A stretch of 64,000 nucleotides of DNA from Escarpia spicata (lineage: Eukaryota; Annelida; Polychaeta; Sabellida; Siboglinidae), in the NCBI GenBank assembly GCA_963995525.1, contig OZ023206.1:62618994-62682993 (forward strand), given 5' to 3'. The notes under the pieces were generated by a model. The model worked only from the letters and a program-made list of their open reading frames with translations. It did not search any database and had not been told where the DNA came from. Positions 40,769 to 50,502 of this stretch are shown here, piece after piece. The position numbers and the translations under genes were made by a program. How positions within the stretch are numbered: position 1 is the stretch's first letter; each line of letters starts with the position of its first letter.

Positions 40769-41122
40769 CGGCAAGAAAACGAGCCCATTGCTACAACCGT
40801 CGCTACTTCTGCTTCTTCTCCACATGTCGTGAGAACTGGCAACCGACCACAGATACCATCTGTCAACCGACCACCATCATCGTTGTACCACGATAGTACT
40901 ATGGCTAACGTCATCCTCAAAACACCCAACTTCCACGCACCTGCAGCCTTCAACGACATCAACTTAGACGAACCAATTAGCCGACCGTTCGTGACAACTT
41001 TTGACGCTATCCGACCTGACGTCCGATCACTTGTGTGCTATCGGGAGTTGGTTGCAAGAACCGTTTTCAGAAGAGTGGTGAAACAAATTAAAGCAAATTG
41101 TTCTGGCAGTAATGGAGGATGA
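40769..41122 (+). CDS. Putative spliced accessory ORF, Ser/Pro-rich
   Basis: A strong acceptor (cccttcactgtttcag) ends at 40768 and an open frame runs from there to TGA 41122 (117 codons). The only in-frame ATG is at 40901 (MANVILKTPN). The first half is Thr/Ser/Pro-rich with RPPSSLYH; the second half is helical with a basic C-terminus. It occupies the slot between terminal repeat and ATPase where element 1 has the NADAR gene, but has no similarity to it. No family recognised. First exon not found. Confidence 0.38.
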   Translation, partial: RQENEPIATTVATSASSPHVVRTGNRPQIPSVNRPPSSLYHDSTMANVILKTPNFHAPAAFNDINLDEPISRPFVTTFDAIRPDVRSLVCYRELVARTVFRRVVKQIKANCSGSNGG

Positions 41123-41210
41123 ATGTTCAAACCTTATATTGTGTCATTTTTTGAAGTATAAGTAGTATAAGTACCGTGCATCTTAGTCTCTTTCATCAGT
41201 TGCGTAAAGT

Positions 41211-41846
41211 ATGGACACGAGGTTAGTTCATCCTTTTACTTGTATCGTTGCTGAGTCGACGGGCTATGGTAAAACGACGTTTGTTGTCTCTTTACTACGT
41301 CATTCTGCCACACTCGTAAACTCACCGCCCGAAAAGATCACGTGGTGTTAAGGTGAATGGCAGGCGTTGTATTTCACGCTCTCTACGTTACATCAGAACA
41401 TAGAATTTGTCGAGGTTCTTCCCAATGTATCGTCTTTTGATCCTAAAACGAGAAACTTGGTAGTTATCGACGATCTCATGTCGGAAACGGACGAGAGGGT
41501 CACCAAACTGTTTACGAAGAAGAGTCATCATTGCAACACGTCCGTAATATAATTAGTGCAAAATTTATTTCCCAAAGGAAAAGAGAGTCGCACTATAAGT
41601 ATAAACGCACTGTACATGGTATTCTTCAAGAACCCTCGCGACAATACACAAGTGGTCAACTTGGCCAAACAGATGTATCCGGGTCGAAAAAAATACATGC
41701 AAGAAGCTTTCAGAGACGCAACGTCCGTACCACACGGTTATTTGTTCGTCGACCTCAAACAGGCCACACCGGAACACTTGCGCCTGCGTACTAATATGGT
41801 TAAGGAACCAAACAAATTTCAGTGCGCCTACCTTCCGAAGATATAA
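41211..41846 (+). pseudogene. Packaging ATPase, two in-frame stops
   Basis: The ATG at 41211 opens a frame that keeps length and alignment with the element-1 ATPase (211 codons). Walker A (STGYGKTT) and Walker B (LVVIDDL) are present. TAA codons interrupt at 41349-41351 and 41550-41552. TATA-like gtataagta lies about 45 bases upstream. The product could not be made in full. Confidence 0.85.
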
Positions 41847-41849
41847 ATA
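41842..41849 (+). promoter_or_regulatory. TATA box overlapping ATPase stop
   Basis: TATAAATA includes the ATPase TAA and lies about 30 bases before the next ATG at 41879, as in element 1. Confidence 0.55.
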
Positions 41850-41878
41850 GAAACACGCCGTGACACTCGTCATTCGTC

Positions 41879-42217
41879 ATGTCGGCGCGAGTGAAGAGAA
41901 ACGCTTTGTGCCTTTGTCTCCTCGCTAAAGCGGATCCTGCTTTAGCCAGAGCCATCATCGACAAGGGAAAACCCGATCTGGTACACAGTCTGTGCGAGTG
42001 TGTACAGAACCTATTAAAAGGGAACGTACCACTAAAGAAAGGTCACAAGACTAAACTGCGTCGGTACAAGAAGGACCTCAGTACCTTGGTTATCAGGAGA
42101 ACCGGTCTTCATATGAAGAAACTTATTCTACAGAAAGGTGGTTTCCTTGCGGCCCTACTAGCTCCCTTGGCTACGTCCCTTCTAGCCCCGTTGGTGACGA
42201 CGTTGTTGAAGTCGTAA
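41879..42217 (+). CDS. Conserved small Polinton protein (homologue of 16858-17205)
   Basis: This 112-residue frame is intact. It has a basic N-terminus, LCECVQNLLKGNVPL in the middle, a Lys/Arg-rich block and the hydrophobic GGFLAALLAPLATSLLAPL tail. Similarity to the element-1 copy is clear over the whole length. It remains open while the genes on both sides are broken or fused. Confidence 0.72.
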   Translation: MSARVKRNALCLCLLAKADPALARAIIDKGKPDLVHSLCECVQNLLKGNVPLKKGHKTKLRRYKKDLSTLVIRRTGLHMKKLILQKGGFLAALLAPLATSLLAPLVTTLLKS

Positions 42218-42227
42218 CTACACGGCT

Positions 42228-43367
42228 ATGGAGCACACAAAGAAGATGGCCCTGGTCGATCCATTTATTTTGGATAACGTTCAACTGCAACCTCCTTCGA
42301 CCAATCCTATAGGGAGCGTTTTGCGTCGACTGGATGACGAAATGCGTTACGTATTAGAACAAAGCGATATGGACGAGAGGGAAAAGGTCGTGTTGTATAA
42401 CCAGGTGAAACGGTGGTTGTCGGAACAAGACACTTACACACTACATAAACCAGTGACATATCGTTTCAGGCGTAGACGTGTCGTAGTAGGTGGTATAAAT
42501 CAACAATGGCAGGCCGATCTGGTAGACATGTCACGTTTGAAAAGGTACAACGATGGTCACACTTTCATTTCGACCGTGATAGACGTGTTCTCCAAGAAAG
42601 CATGGTCTGTTCCTTTGAAGAACAAATCGGGGCCGTCACTCACGACGGCGTTTCGTCGGTTGTTAAATGACAATGATGGCCCACTGTCATTGCAAACGGA
42701 TAAAGAAAAAGAGTTTTTGAATAGGCAACTGCAAGAGTTTCTGAAAGAGAAAGGTATCCACCATTTTACGACACACAACGAAGAGACCAAGGCGTGTATC
42801 GTGGAACGTATCAATCGTACTCTGAAGACACGTATGTGGAGATATTTCACGAAAAACCAGACATTAAAGTACCTGGACGTATTACACCACCTAGTCGATT
42901 CGTACAACGACAGTTATCATAGAAGTATTGGAATGGCGCCGTCTGAAGTGAACGTGATCAATCAAGAAGAGGTTTGGCAAAGGTTGTACGGAAATGAAGG
43001 ACACGGAAAAGTAAAACCGGTTTTAAAAGTGGGCGATCACGTGCGTATCAGCAAAGTCAAGAGACAATTCAAAAAAAGTTACTTACCCAACTGGAGTGAC
43101 GAGATATTTACTGTCAAAACAGTTAATCCTTCCGATCCGCCTGTTTATCGTTTGATTGATGATGAAGATTCGCCGATAGAGGGAACATTTTACGAACAAG
43201 AACTACAGAAAGTGGTTGTGGCCAAGGATAAACTCTATCGTATCGAGAAAGTGTTGCAGCAGCGCAAGCGAGGAAGAAAGACACAGGTCCTGGTCAAGTG
43301 GGTAGGGTATTCCGACTCGTTTAACAGCTGGTTGGATAAGGCGTCACTCGTCGCGTATAAAGGTTAG
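42228..43367 (+). CDS. In-frame fusion: structural-protein N-terminus plus integrase
   Basis: Residues 1-61 (MEHTKKMALVDPF ... EREKVVLYNQV) match the start of the MALVDPR-family protein. From KRWLSEQDTYTLHKPV the protein is integrase: WQADLVD, LQTDKE and CIVERINRT keep the D, D, E triad, and a chromodomain (YRIEKVLQQRK...VKWVGY) ends it. Relative to element 1 this equals a deletion from mid structural gene to the integrase N-terminus, removing the small membrane ORF and the integrase's own N-terminal segment. The 379-codon frame is unbroken. It could be expressed, but loss of the integrase N-terminus may impair it. Confidence 0.85.
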   Translation: MEHTKKMALVDPFILDNVQLQPPSTNPIGSVLRRLDDEMRYVLEQSDMDEREKVVLYNQVKRWLSEQDTYTLHKPVTYRFRRRRVVVGGINQQWQADLVDMSRLKRYNDGHTFISTVIDVFSKKAWSVPLKNKSGPSLTTAFRRLLNDNDGPLSLQTDKEKEFLNRQLQEFLKEKGIHHFTTHNEETKACIVERINRTLKTRMWRYFTKNQTLKYLDVLHHLVDSYNDSYHRSIGMAPSEVNVINQEEVWQRLYGNEGHGKVKPVLKVGDHVRISKVKRQFKKSYLPNWSDEIFTVKTVNPSDPPVYRLIDDEDSPIEGTFYEQELQKVVVAKDKLYRIEKVLQQRKRGRKTQVLVKWVGYSDSFNSWLDKASLVAYKG

Positions 43368-43468
43368 TACACCTCAGTCGAGCCGTCATTCGTGTCACGG
43401 AAGATACGACGGACGTTCGATTCGAAAACACAGAGCTCAAAGATACCGGAAGTAACAGCAGACGTTGG

Positions 43469-43669
43469 GTGTTGTTTGGAAATACGTGCCCGAAATCGGA
43501 AATCGTCTTCTTCTGCCAAATCGTCATACTGTACACCGTTATATTGGTCAGTATCTACAACCTTACTAAAGTAGACGGAAAGTCTAATCTGTGGACGGCT
43601 TTGTTGAGCAGTTGCCTGGGATACCTGTTACCTAATCCGTCTATGAAACGCGGCGAACATGTCGTCTGA
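43469..43669 (+). CDS. Conserved membrane protein (homologue of 14421-14738)
   Basis: The frame has the conserved CPKSEIVFFCQ, hydrophobic segment and LWTALLSSCLGYLLPNPSM. No in-frame ATG precedes it: the frame is open upstream through the integrase end but begins at a GTG at 43469 here, so the true start is lost or lies in an unseen exon. It overlaps the penton ATG at 43659. Confidence 0.6.
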   Translation: MLFGNTCPKSEIVFFCQIVILYTVILVSIYNLTKVDGKSNLWTALLSSCLGYLLPNPSMKRGEHVV

Positions 43670-44523
43670 TTTTTACCTGACATTGCCCAGCAACGCGTCT
43701 ATGGAGTTAAATCCCGACAACACGTTGACCCACTATGTCACGGCTTTGCCGCAACGCATCAGTTTAGTTGGTCAGTGGGAGTGCGGACTGGTGGAGATTC
43801 AATACCCGCACAGTTGGTACAACGTAAGAAAGGAGGACGCGTACTTCGACTTGTCTTGTGCGACGGGGGAGAGAGGGATTTACACCGCCGGTGACGGCGG
43901 TAGTACTCGGATTCACCGGGAAGGCACCATCCCTCAAGGCTTTTACAACAGCGCTTACGAGTTGATGCTCAAAATCAACGAGGCACTGAGGAAACTATGC
44001 ACCAATAAAGTCAAGGCCCGCCTGGAGTTCAGCCCCATCTCTAACCGGATGAAGTTGCAGCTATTGCCGGGTGTTAAATTTAACTTACCCCGTCAGAGTC
44101 ATCTGAAGACCGTACTAGGCTTCGATTCGAGCGTGATTGCGTGCCCACTCAGCTTGACGGTCGACAGTGCCGTCGTCATCAGCACCGATCCCGTCGCGTA
44201 TACCTACGAGTACGAGGGTCGGTATACGGTGGACATGAATCGGGGAGTCGACAACCTGTACGTGTACACGGACCTCGTGGAACCGCGTGGTCGGGGATAC
44301 CGTCGTCCCTCTGTTGAGGGTTGTACGCATAGAAGGGAAACACGGAGACGTGGTGTCAATAAGTTTTGACAATGTACAATACGTTCCCGTCTTGCACAAA
44401 GAATTAACGACCATCGAGATCGATATAAGAGACGACACGGGACGTCGCGTACCATTCGAGCGAGGTAGAGTGACGGCCAAACTTCACTTTCGACGACGCA
44501 AACCATCATTTTTTTTTAAATGA
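43659..44523 (+). pseudogene. Minor capsid (penton) protein, frameshifted
   Basis: From ATG 43659 the product aligns with the element-1 penton (SDFYLTLPSNAS, WECGLVEIQYPHSWYNV). Around 44285-44295 the reading frame changes; the rest (FDNVQYVPVL, IEIDIRDDTG) continues in another frame to TGA 44521-44523. Confidence 0.85.
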
Positions 44524-44930
44524 GTCGTAATCATTCTTACGAAGACTACTACGTCAGACAAGTCGGCGACGGATTGCCCGTGTTTGTTGGGGCAAGAGTG
44601 CAACGAGGTCACGGTCTAGGTAGTTTGTTCGGTGGCCTCATTCGAAGTGCTATGCCACTTATAAAAAGAGGCGCACTCGCTTTGGGAAAAGGAACGTTAA
44701 AGACAGGTTTGGGTGTGGCCGGTGACGTGTTGTCTGGACAGAGCATTAAAGAATCTGCAAAGAGGCGTGCGAAAGAAACCGGAAAGGACATGATCAGTAG
44801 AGTGTTGGGAAGCAGTGGGTCTCCGGGCATTCGCAACGCTCGTATAAAACGCAAGCCGACGAGAACCCTAGCCAGTGTCGCCAAGAGACGCAGACGACAG
44901 AAGACGCGTCGAGACGACATATTCGGCTAG
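44520..44930 (+). CDS. Basic core / membrane-active protein (homologue of 13158-13580)
   Basis: The 136-residue frame is intact, starting at ATG 44520 as ATGA with the penton stop. It shows YEDYYVRQVGDG, GHGLGSLFGGL, an amphipathic helix and a Lys/Arg-rich tail. This copy fixes the start of the element-1 gene. Confidence 0.72.
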   Translation: MSRNHSYEDYYVRQVGDGLPVFVGARVQRGHGLGSLFGGLIRSAMPLIKRGALALGKGTLKTGLGVAGDVLSGQSIKESAKRRAKETGKDMISRVLGSSGSPGIRNARIKRKPTRTLASVAKRRRRQKTRRDDIFG

Positions 44931-44932
44931 AC

Positions 44933-46215
44933 ATGGCTTTTGTCCACCAATTGTCGTGTGAGGGAGTCAAAAGCGAATTGGACCTGTTTAGTTTACCGAC
45001 GACACAAACGAGTATCGAACACGCACAATAGATCGAGCATCGACCTGTCGCCTCGATAGGTTCGGGTGGTCCTATCGAATTCTTATTGCCCGGATCGGGA
45101 GACGATTACCTGGACGTGGCCAATACTTACCTGTTGGTGCGAGCACGTGTAGTCAAAGGAAACGGGGACGACATCGATCAAGCTGTACCTGTTGGACCAG
45201 TAAACAACTGGATGCATTCTCTGTTTAGTCAAGTCGACGTGTCTTTGAACGGTACCCTCGTCACACCTTCAACGAATACCTATCCTTATCGAGCGTACAT
45301 AGAAACGTTACTGAGTCACGGAGCAGAAGCAAAGAAGAGTCAACTGATTAGTGCCTTGTGGTACAAAGACACGGCTGAACACATGGATGCCACCGACGAC
45401 ACAAACATGGGGCTGCAAAAAAGAAATACCTATATTTCCCGTAATCGAATCGTCGATATGATGGGCCGTCTACACGTCGACCTCTTCTTTCAAGACCGCT
45501 ATCTATTGAACGGCGTCGACGTGAAAATTCGTCTAGTACAGAGCAAGGATGCATTTGCACTCATGGCTGCTGGTGGTGACAATGCCGATTACAAGGTACG
45601 CATAGTCGAAGCAATTTTGTTTGCGCGAAAAGCTAAACTGAATCCTGCCGTACAGATGGGTCACATCAAAGTGCTACAAAAGGGAACGGCCAAGTATCCG
45701 TTGCGAAGAGTTGATTGCAAGGTATTTTCCATACCGTGGGGTGCCATGTCACACACTCACGAAAACGTTTATTTGGGTGTCTTACCCAAGAGACTGGTCT
45801 TGTGTTGTGTAGACAACGATGCAGACAATGGAACATTCGCCAAGAATCCGTTCCACGTAAAGCACAACAACTTGAACTTTCTTGCATTGTACGTCGACGG
45901 GCAACAAGTTCCGGCGAAACCACTCCAGCCTAATTTCAACGATGGTGCCTATTTGCTGGAACGGGAAAGATGTTTCAAGACGAGGGAAACAACATCAGTC
46001 GGGACGAGTTTGGCAAAGGATACACCCTGTTTGCGTTTGATATCACACCAGATTGTTGTGACGGTACCCATTTCAATTTGGTACATAAAGGTAACCTACG
46101 AGTCGAGATGCACTTTAATCAACCTCTCGATCAAACTATCAACGTCGTCGTCTACGGAGAATTCGAGACGGTTTTGGAGATTGACCGCAACAGAAACGTC
46201 GTCTACGATTACTGA
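44933..46215 (+). pseudogene. Major capsid protein with a stop and a frameshift
   Basis: ATG 44933 starts the homologue of the element-1 capsid protein. TAG at 45029-45031 interrupts after 32 codons. The same frame then runs to about 45960, where a frame change occurs; the C-terminal block (DITPDCCDG, VVVYGEFETVLEID) is in the other frame and ends with TGA 46213-46215, which overlaps the protease ATG. Confidence 0.87.
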
Positions 46216-46761
46216 TGGATACGCCACAGATAGAAAGACTCCTTGCGGCGGATGCTTACACTAGAACCGTTGTTCGAGGCGTACTACCTAAAGACGGGTT
46301 ACCCACTTCTCCTTTGACGACCTATCCGGCAGCTTTCGTGTGCAACACTCATTCGAGCAATGAACCGGGTCAACATTGGATCTGCATGTTTATCACAAAA
46401 GACGGACGTGGAGAATACTTCGACTCCTACGGTTTGCCACCTCGACACGACGAATTCGTGGATTTTCTACAGAGCAACTGCGTGACTTGGACTTTCAACA
46501 AAAAAAGACGGACGTGGAGAATACTTCGACTCCTACGGTTTGCCACCTCGACACAACGAATTCGTGGATTTTCTACAGAGCAACTGAGTGACTTGGACTT
46601 TCAACAAGAGCCCGCTGTCTAACGTGTGTGGACAATACTGTGTCGTGTACTTGCTGCACCGAAGTCGATGCGTACCCACGAAGACGTTTGTGAACACTTT
46701 CGGGAACGATTTAGTGAACAATGACTGTCGTGTTTTCGATTTTGTTAAGAGTGTCATGTAA
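46215..46761 (+). pseudogene. Adenain-like protease broken by a 106-bp tandem duplication
   Basis: The N-terminal part with the catalytic His (QHW) and Asp (YFDSYG) is present. Bases 46401-46506 are repeated at 46507-46612, which shifts the frame and adds a stop. The Cys region (CGQYC) follows after the duplication, and the family-like end is near TAA 46759. An AATAAA lies at 46812. Confidence 0.85.
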
Positions 46762-47032
46762 TGTTTACATGTAATGTTGGCATGCACGTTCTTGTATTAC
46801 CTTAATTAAGCAATAAAAAAGTCGACACCATATGTGCGTTTGTGAAATTTGTATTGAGACACCCAAGAGAAAGTATCCCTGTGAATTGTATCACATATAG
46901 TCTTGTTGTCAGACATCCAAGAGAAAGAATCACTATTTCACCCATGTAGTATCTCAATATCTCAACATCCGTGTACGAGTTTATTTATAGCCACGAACGA
47001 TGGTATTGCGCACTCACGGTGCGGTTCCCGCG

Positions 47033-47912
47033 CGTGAGTGAGTGAGTGAACAGACACGAAGGGTGAGTGGGTGAGTGAGTGAGTGAGTGAGTGAGTGAGT
47101 GAGTGAGTGAATGAGGGCTTGTGTAAGTGAGTGAGTGAGTGAGTGAGTGAGTGAGTGAGTGAGTGAGTGAGTGAGTGAGTGAACAGACACGAAGGATGAG
47201 TGAGTGAGTGAGTGAGTGAGTGAGTGAGTGAGTGAGTGAGTGAGTGAGTGAGTGAGTGAGTGAGTGAGTGAGTGAGTGAGTGAGTGAGTGAGTGAGTGAG
47301 TGAGTGAGTGAGTGAGTGAGTGAGTGAGTGAGTGAGTGAGTGAGTGAGTGAGTGAGTGAGTGAGTGAGTGAGTGAGTGAGTGAGTGAGTGAGTGAGTGAG
47401 TGAGTGAGTGAGTGAGTGAGTGAGTGAGTGAGTGAGTGAACATACACGAAGGGTGAGTGAGTGAGTGAGTGAGTGAGTGAGTGAGTGAGTGAGTGAGTGA
47501 GTGAGTGAGTGAGTGAGTGAGTGAGTGAGTGAGTGAGTGAGTGAGTGAGTGAGTGAGTGAGTGAGTGAGTGAGTGAGTGAGTGAGTGAGTGAGTGAGTGA
47601 GTGAGTGAGTGAGTGAGTGAGTGAGTGAGTGAGTGAGTGAGTGAGTGAGTGAGTGAGTGAGTGAGTGAGTGAGTGAGTGAGTGAGTGAGTGAGTGAGTGA
47701 GTGAGTGAGTGAGTGAGTGAGTGAGTGAGTGAGTGAGTGAGTGAGTGAGTGAGTGAGTGAGTGAGTGAGTGAGTGAGTGAGTGAGTGAGTGAGTGAGTGA
47801 GTGAGTGAGTGAACAGACACGAAGGGTGCGTGAGTGAGTGAGTGAACAGACACGAAGGATGAGTGAGTGAGTGAGTGAACAGACACGAAGGATGAGTGAG
47901 TGAGTGAGGGAT
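47033..47912 (+). repeat. (agtg)n microsatellite, about 880 bp
   Basis: Almost pure tgag/agtg tetranucleotide with a few interruptions (aacagacacgaaggatgag). Reverse-strand frames encoding Ser-Leu-Thr-His repeats are not genes. In element 1 the corresponding interval, between protease and early genes, holds the polymerase. Confidence 0.95.
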
Positions 47913-48060
47913 CTCACGCGATAACCCGTCTATTTGCTCCCTTTTGAGGGATCTCACGCGATAACCCGTCTATTTGCTCCCTTTTGAGGGAATTTCACGC
48001 GATAACCCGTCTATTTGCTCCCTTTTGAGGGATCTCACGCAATAACCCGTTAAGTTTTTG
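47909..48060 (+). repeat. 40-bp tandem repeat, about four units
   Basis: Units begin gggatctcacgcgataaccc and end ctcccttttga. 48061-48406 has phrases shared with element 2 (gaactacacacaga) and no gene. Confidence 0.8.
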
Positions 48061-48406
48061 TGTTTCGTTTGTACGACTAGTTGGTCTAAGTTCAATTTGT
48101 GTAACCTGTTGGTCAAAGTGTAGTGTTTCGTTGGTAGAACTAGTTGGTCTGAGTACATTAACATCTCTGTACTGAACTACACACAGATATAAATGGCTAT
48201 CTTCTCTATCACAGACATAACTGGCTATCATCTCTGTACTGAACTACACACAGACATACATGTGAAGTGTAAGACTATTAGTAAGGTTCCCAACGTATGC
48301 TTTGCATTACACTATGACAAAGACACAAGATGAGGTTTGCACAGTTTATTCGTGAACAACACAAACGTATTTACATGTCACGCTCCATAACTAAAAGAAC
48401 CAGAGA

Positions 48407-50008
48407 CTAGACATTGATACAGAGTCTTGCAAAGTTTAATCGTGTACAAGACAAAAGAAAGTTCTCCATTACTGCCAGAACCATATGTTTCATAGTGTTT
48501 CGCCACTGTTTCGAAACGGCTTCTTGCAACCAAGTATTGATATTACACAACTGTTCGACTGTCACGTCGGATAGCTTCACATCTGCGTCTAACAAAACAC
48601 TCAAACAGTCTTTCACCACTGCAGTTGAATTAATGGTCTCGACAACCTCGTCAAAGTGCATGCAAATTTGAATGTCATCAGATAACATACAATCGTGATG
48701 ACATTTATTACGTTGGTCTATCTTGCAACCTTGGCATTGTCGTCTTGAGAGTTCAACAACGGCACCTGCTATGTGTCGTGCCAGCGTCTTCTTCATTTCG
48801 GTCACAGGGAAATCAATGGTAAAGTTCGGACCAGCAAAGTCAGGAGCGGAAGTTGTGAAGTTGGCAGGCTGGGTAGAAGTTGTAACATTGATAGCGTGGG
48901 TAGTTGTGACGTCATTGGGAACGGAAGTTGGTGTCGATGGTGTCCCGTTGTCGTTAATCGTCTCTGTCGACACAGAGACCATTCGTTGCCGCTTTGCTGG
49001 TAGCGGGCCTTCAATGTAGTTCTGCAAGAATATTTCAATAATATTAAAGATTGCATGGGAATAGTACACCGTTGTTAGAGTACGGTGATACAAGGACCGA
49101 TGGGAAACAATGAAAAGAAGTGATAGGAAGTAAGGTGACAAATTGTATGATCATAAAAATAAATTGTCGACAAAAATTACCCGTGGATGCAAACATACAG
49201 GGAGATAAGACCTTGCCGGATGTTGATATGAAGAACAACGTAGGAGAAGCCATAATCTTGGAAGCAAAGAGTGATAGAATATTGTGTACCCAGATGTTAA
49301 CAAGTAATAAGCGAGCCCAACCATATAGAAAATAATAAAACGGGGCGAAGTTTTATCGGAAGTAAACCTTCACAACGACTCCATTTTGACGGAAGGTATA
49401 GGGACGCCATTTTAGGGAAAGTATAGACAGGGGCAATGAGATTTTAGGTGAAAGTATATAGTAAAACAATATAAAGTATAACTCACCACAAGCGCGTCCA
49501 GCTCGGCGTCCTCGGCCGCCATCTTCCGGCGGGCACAACTGCCGCTGGTGACGTGGCGCTTGCTATTATTTTTCCGTGTGAGCGATGTCCCACAGTTCGG
49601 GCAGGTGAAGGGCCTCCGCGATGGTGGTAGTTGTCTCGGTGTCGATAGGTCCTTCTCGTGGGCAGCATCCGTTCGAACCATGATATACATATCAGAGGCT
49701 ACGTAATCATGTCGTTCGCATTGCAAATGTCCCGTATCGTCGACAATCATACGCTTCTTGCAGTATCTGCACCCGATGTAGAAGGGTGTATACTTGCGTA
49801 CTTTGTCCATAAGGAGACCTCTGACCTCGATAACAGGGTCAGGGCTTACCGTTGATTCTAGAATTGGTACGTCCACTACATCCACGACCTCTGGTTCCGA
49901 CGGCACGGAAGGGCGGTTGATCACCGGCATGACGGGTCTGCTCGTTGGATCGTCCTCATTGCTCGAGTCTGCCGCATCGCGAAGGCGGTAAGAAGGTGTC
50001 TTCAACAT
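48407..50008 (-). CDS. Spliced early gene: RPA-like Cys core, C2H2 finger, CxxC domain
   Basis: Exon 1 (50008-49487) starts at ATG 50008 and encodes an acidic N-terminus, an RPA-like Cys core (CRYCKKRMIVDD...QCERH) and a C2H2 finger (FTCPNCGTSLTRKNNSKRH). It ends at a consensus donor (gtg|gtgagt). Exon 2 (49021-48407) follows an acceptor attcttgcag. Both ends are phase 0, giving about 378 residues and a 465-nt intron. Exon 2 is Thr-rich, then has SRRQCQGCKIDQRNKCHHDC and helices. The two halves correspond to the two adjacent element-1 early genes at 4467 and 5288. The Cys core lacks the rest of the OB region seen in element 1. TATATAAA lies at 50077-50070. Confidence 0.6.
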
Positions 50009-50069
50009 GATGATGTTAGCCGCGGTGTCGTTGTGATACGAATGATGGTCCGAGTGGTAGAGCTCCGCG

Positions 50070-50077
50070 TTTATATA
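50070..50077 (-). promoter_or_regulatory. TATA box of spliced early gene
   Basis: TATATAAA on the reverse strand, 62-69 bases upstream of ATG 50008. Confidence 0.5.
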
Positions 50078-50153
50078 GTTAGTAAATGTCCCGAAAAGTC
50101 ACGTCGGCGTGCCGAAAGATCACGGACAGCAGAGTAGAAATTAAAGGTGTAGA

Positions 50154-50426
50154 CTAGAGTATATCATTGATGGTTGGTTCGGTTACCGGAGCTGATGACA
50201 GAGACGAAATTGTTGTGGTGGTCGAACTGGTCGTCGGACTGGTCGTTGAACTGGTCGTTGGTTGTTGGTCCGGATTGATTGTCGGGGTCGAGAGGTCGAG
50301 TGGGCCTGTGGACGGAACAGGCTGCACCTTCGGTAGCAAACTCTGATGTTGTTCATCTTCCAAAATGTAAGATATAATGACCACAAAAAACAGACGCAGG
50401 TCTTTTATAACAGTTCGGTGGAACAT
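50154..50426 (-). CDS. Small Thr/Ser-rich ORF with a PLDLS motif
   Basis: The reverse frame from ATG 50426 gives 90 residues. A hydrophobic N-terminal stretch is followed by STGPLDLSTPT and then a Thr/Ser-rich tail. PLDLS is the consensus CtBP-binding motif. A TATA-like ttataaaag lies inside the 5' part of the frame, so a transcript starting there would miss the ATG; the true start may be in another exon. Coding status is uncertain. Confidence 0.3.
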   Translation of the reverse strand: MFHRTVIKDLRLFFVVIISYILEDEQHQSLLPKVQPVPSTGPLDLSTPTINPDQQPTTSSTTSPTTSSTTTTISSLSSAPVTEPTINDIL

Positions 50427-50502
50427 AAAGGTCACGTGGGCGTGCCGAACGAAGACGACATTTTTAACCTATGAGAATAGCTAATGCTCTTTTGTAACGA
50501 GA

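Noticed and set aside
46962..47957. Three reverse-strand frames of about 300 codons encoding Ser-Leu-Thr-His repeats
   Set aside because: They are by-products of the (agtg)n microsatellite, open in all three reverse frames.
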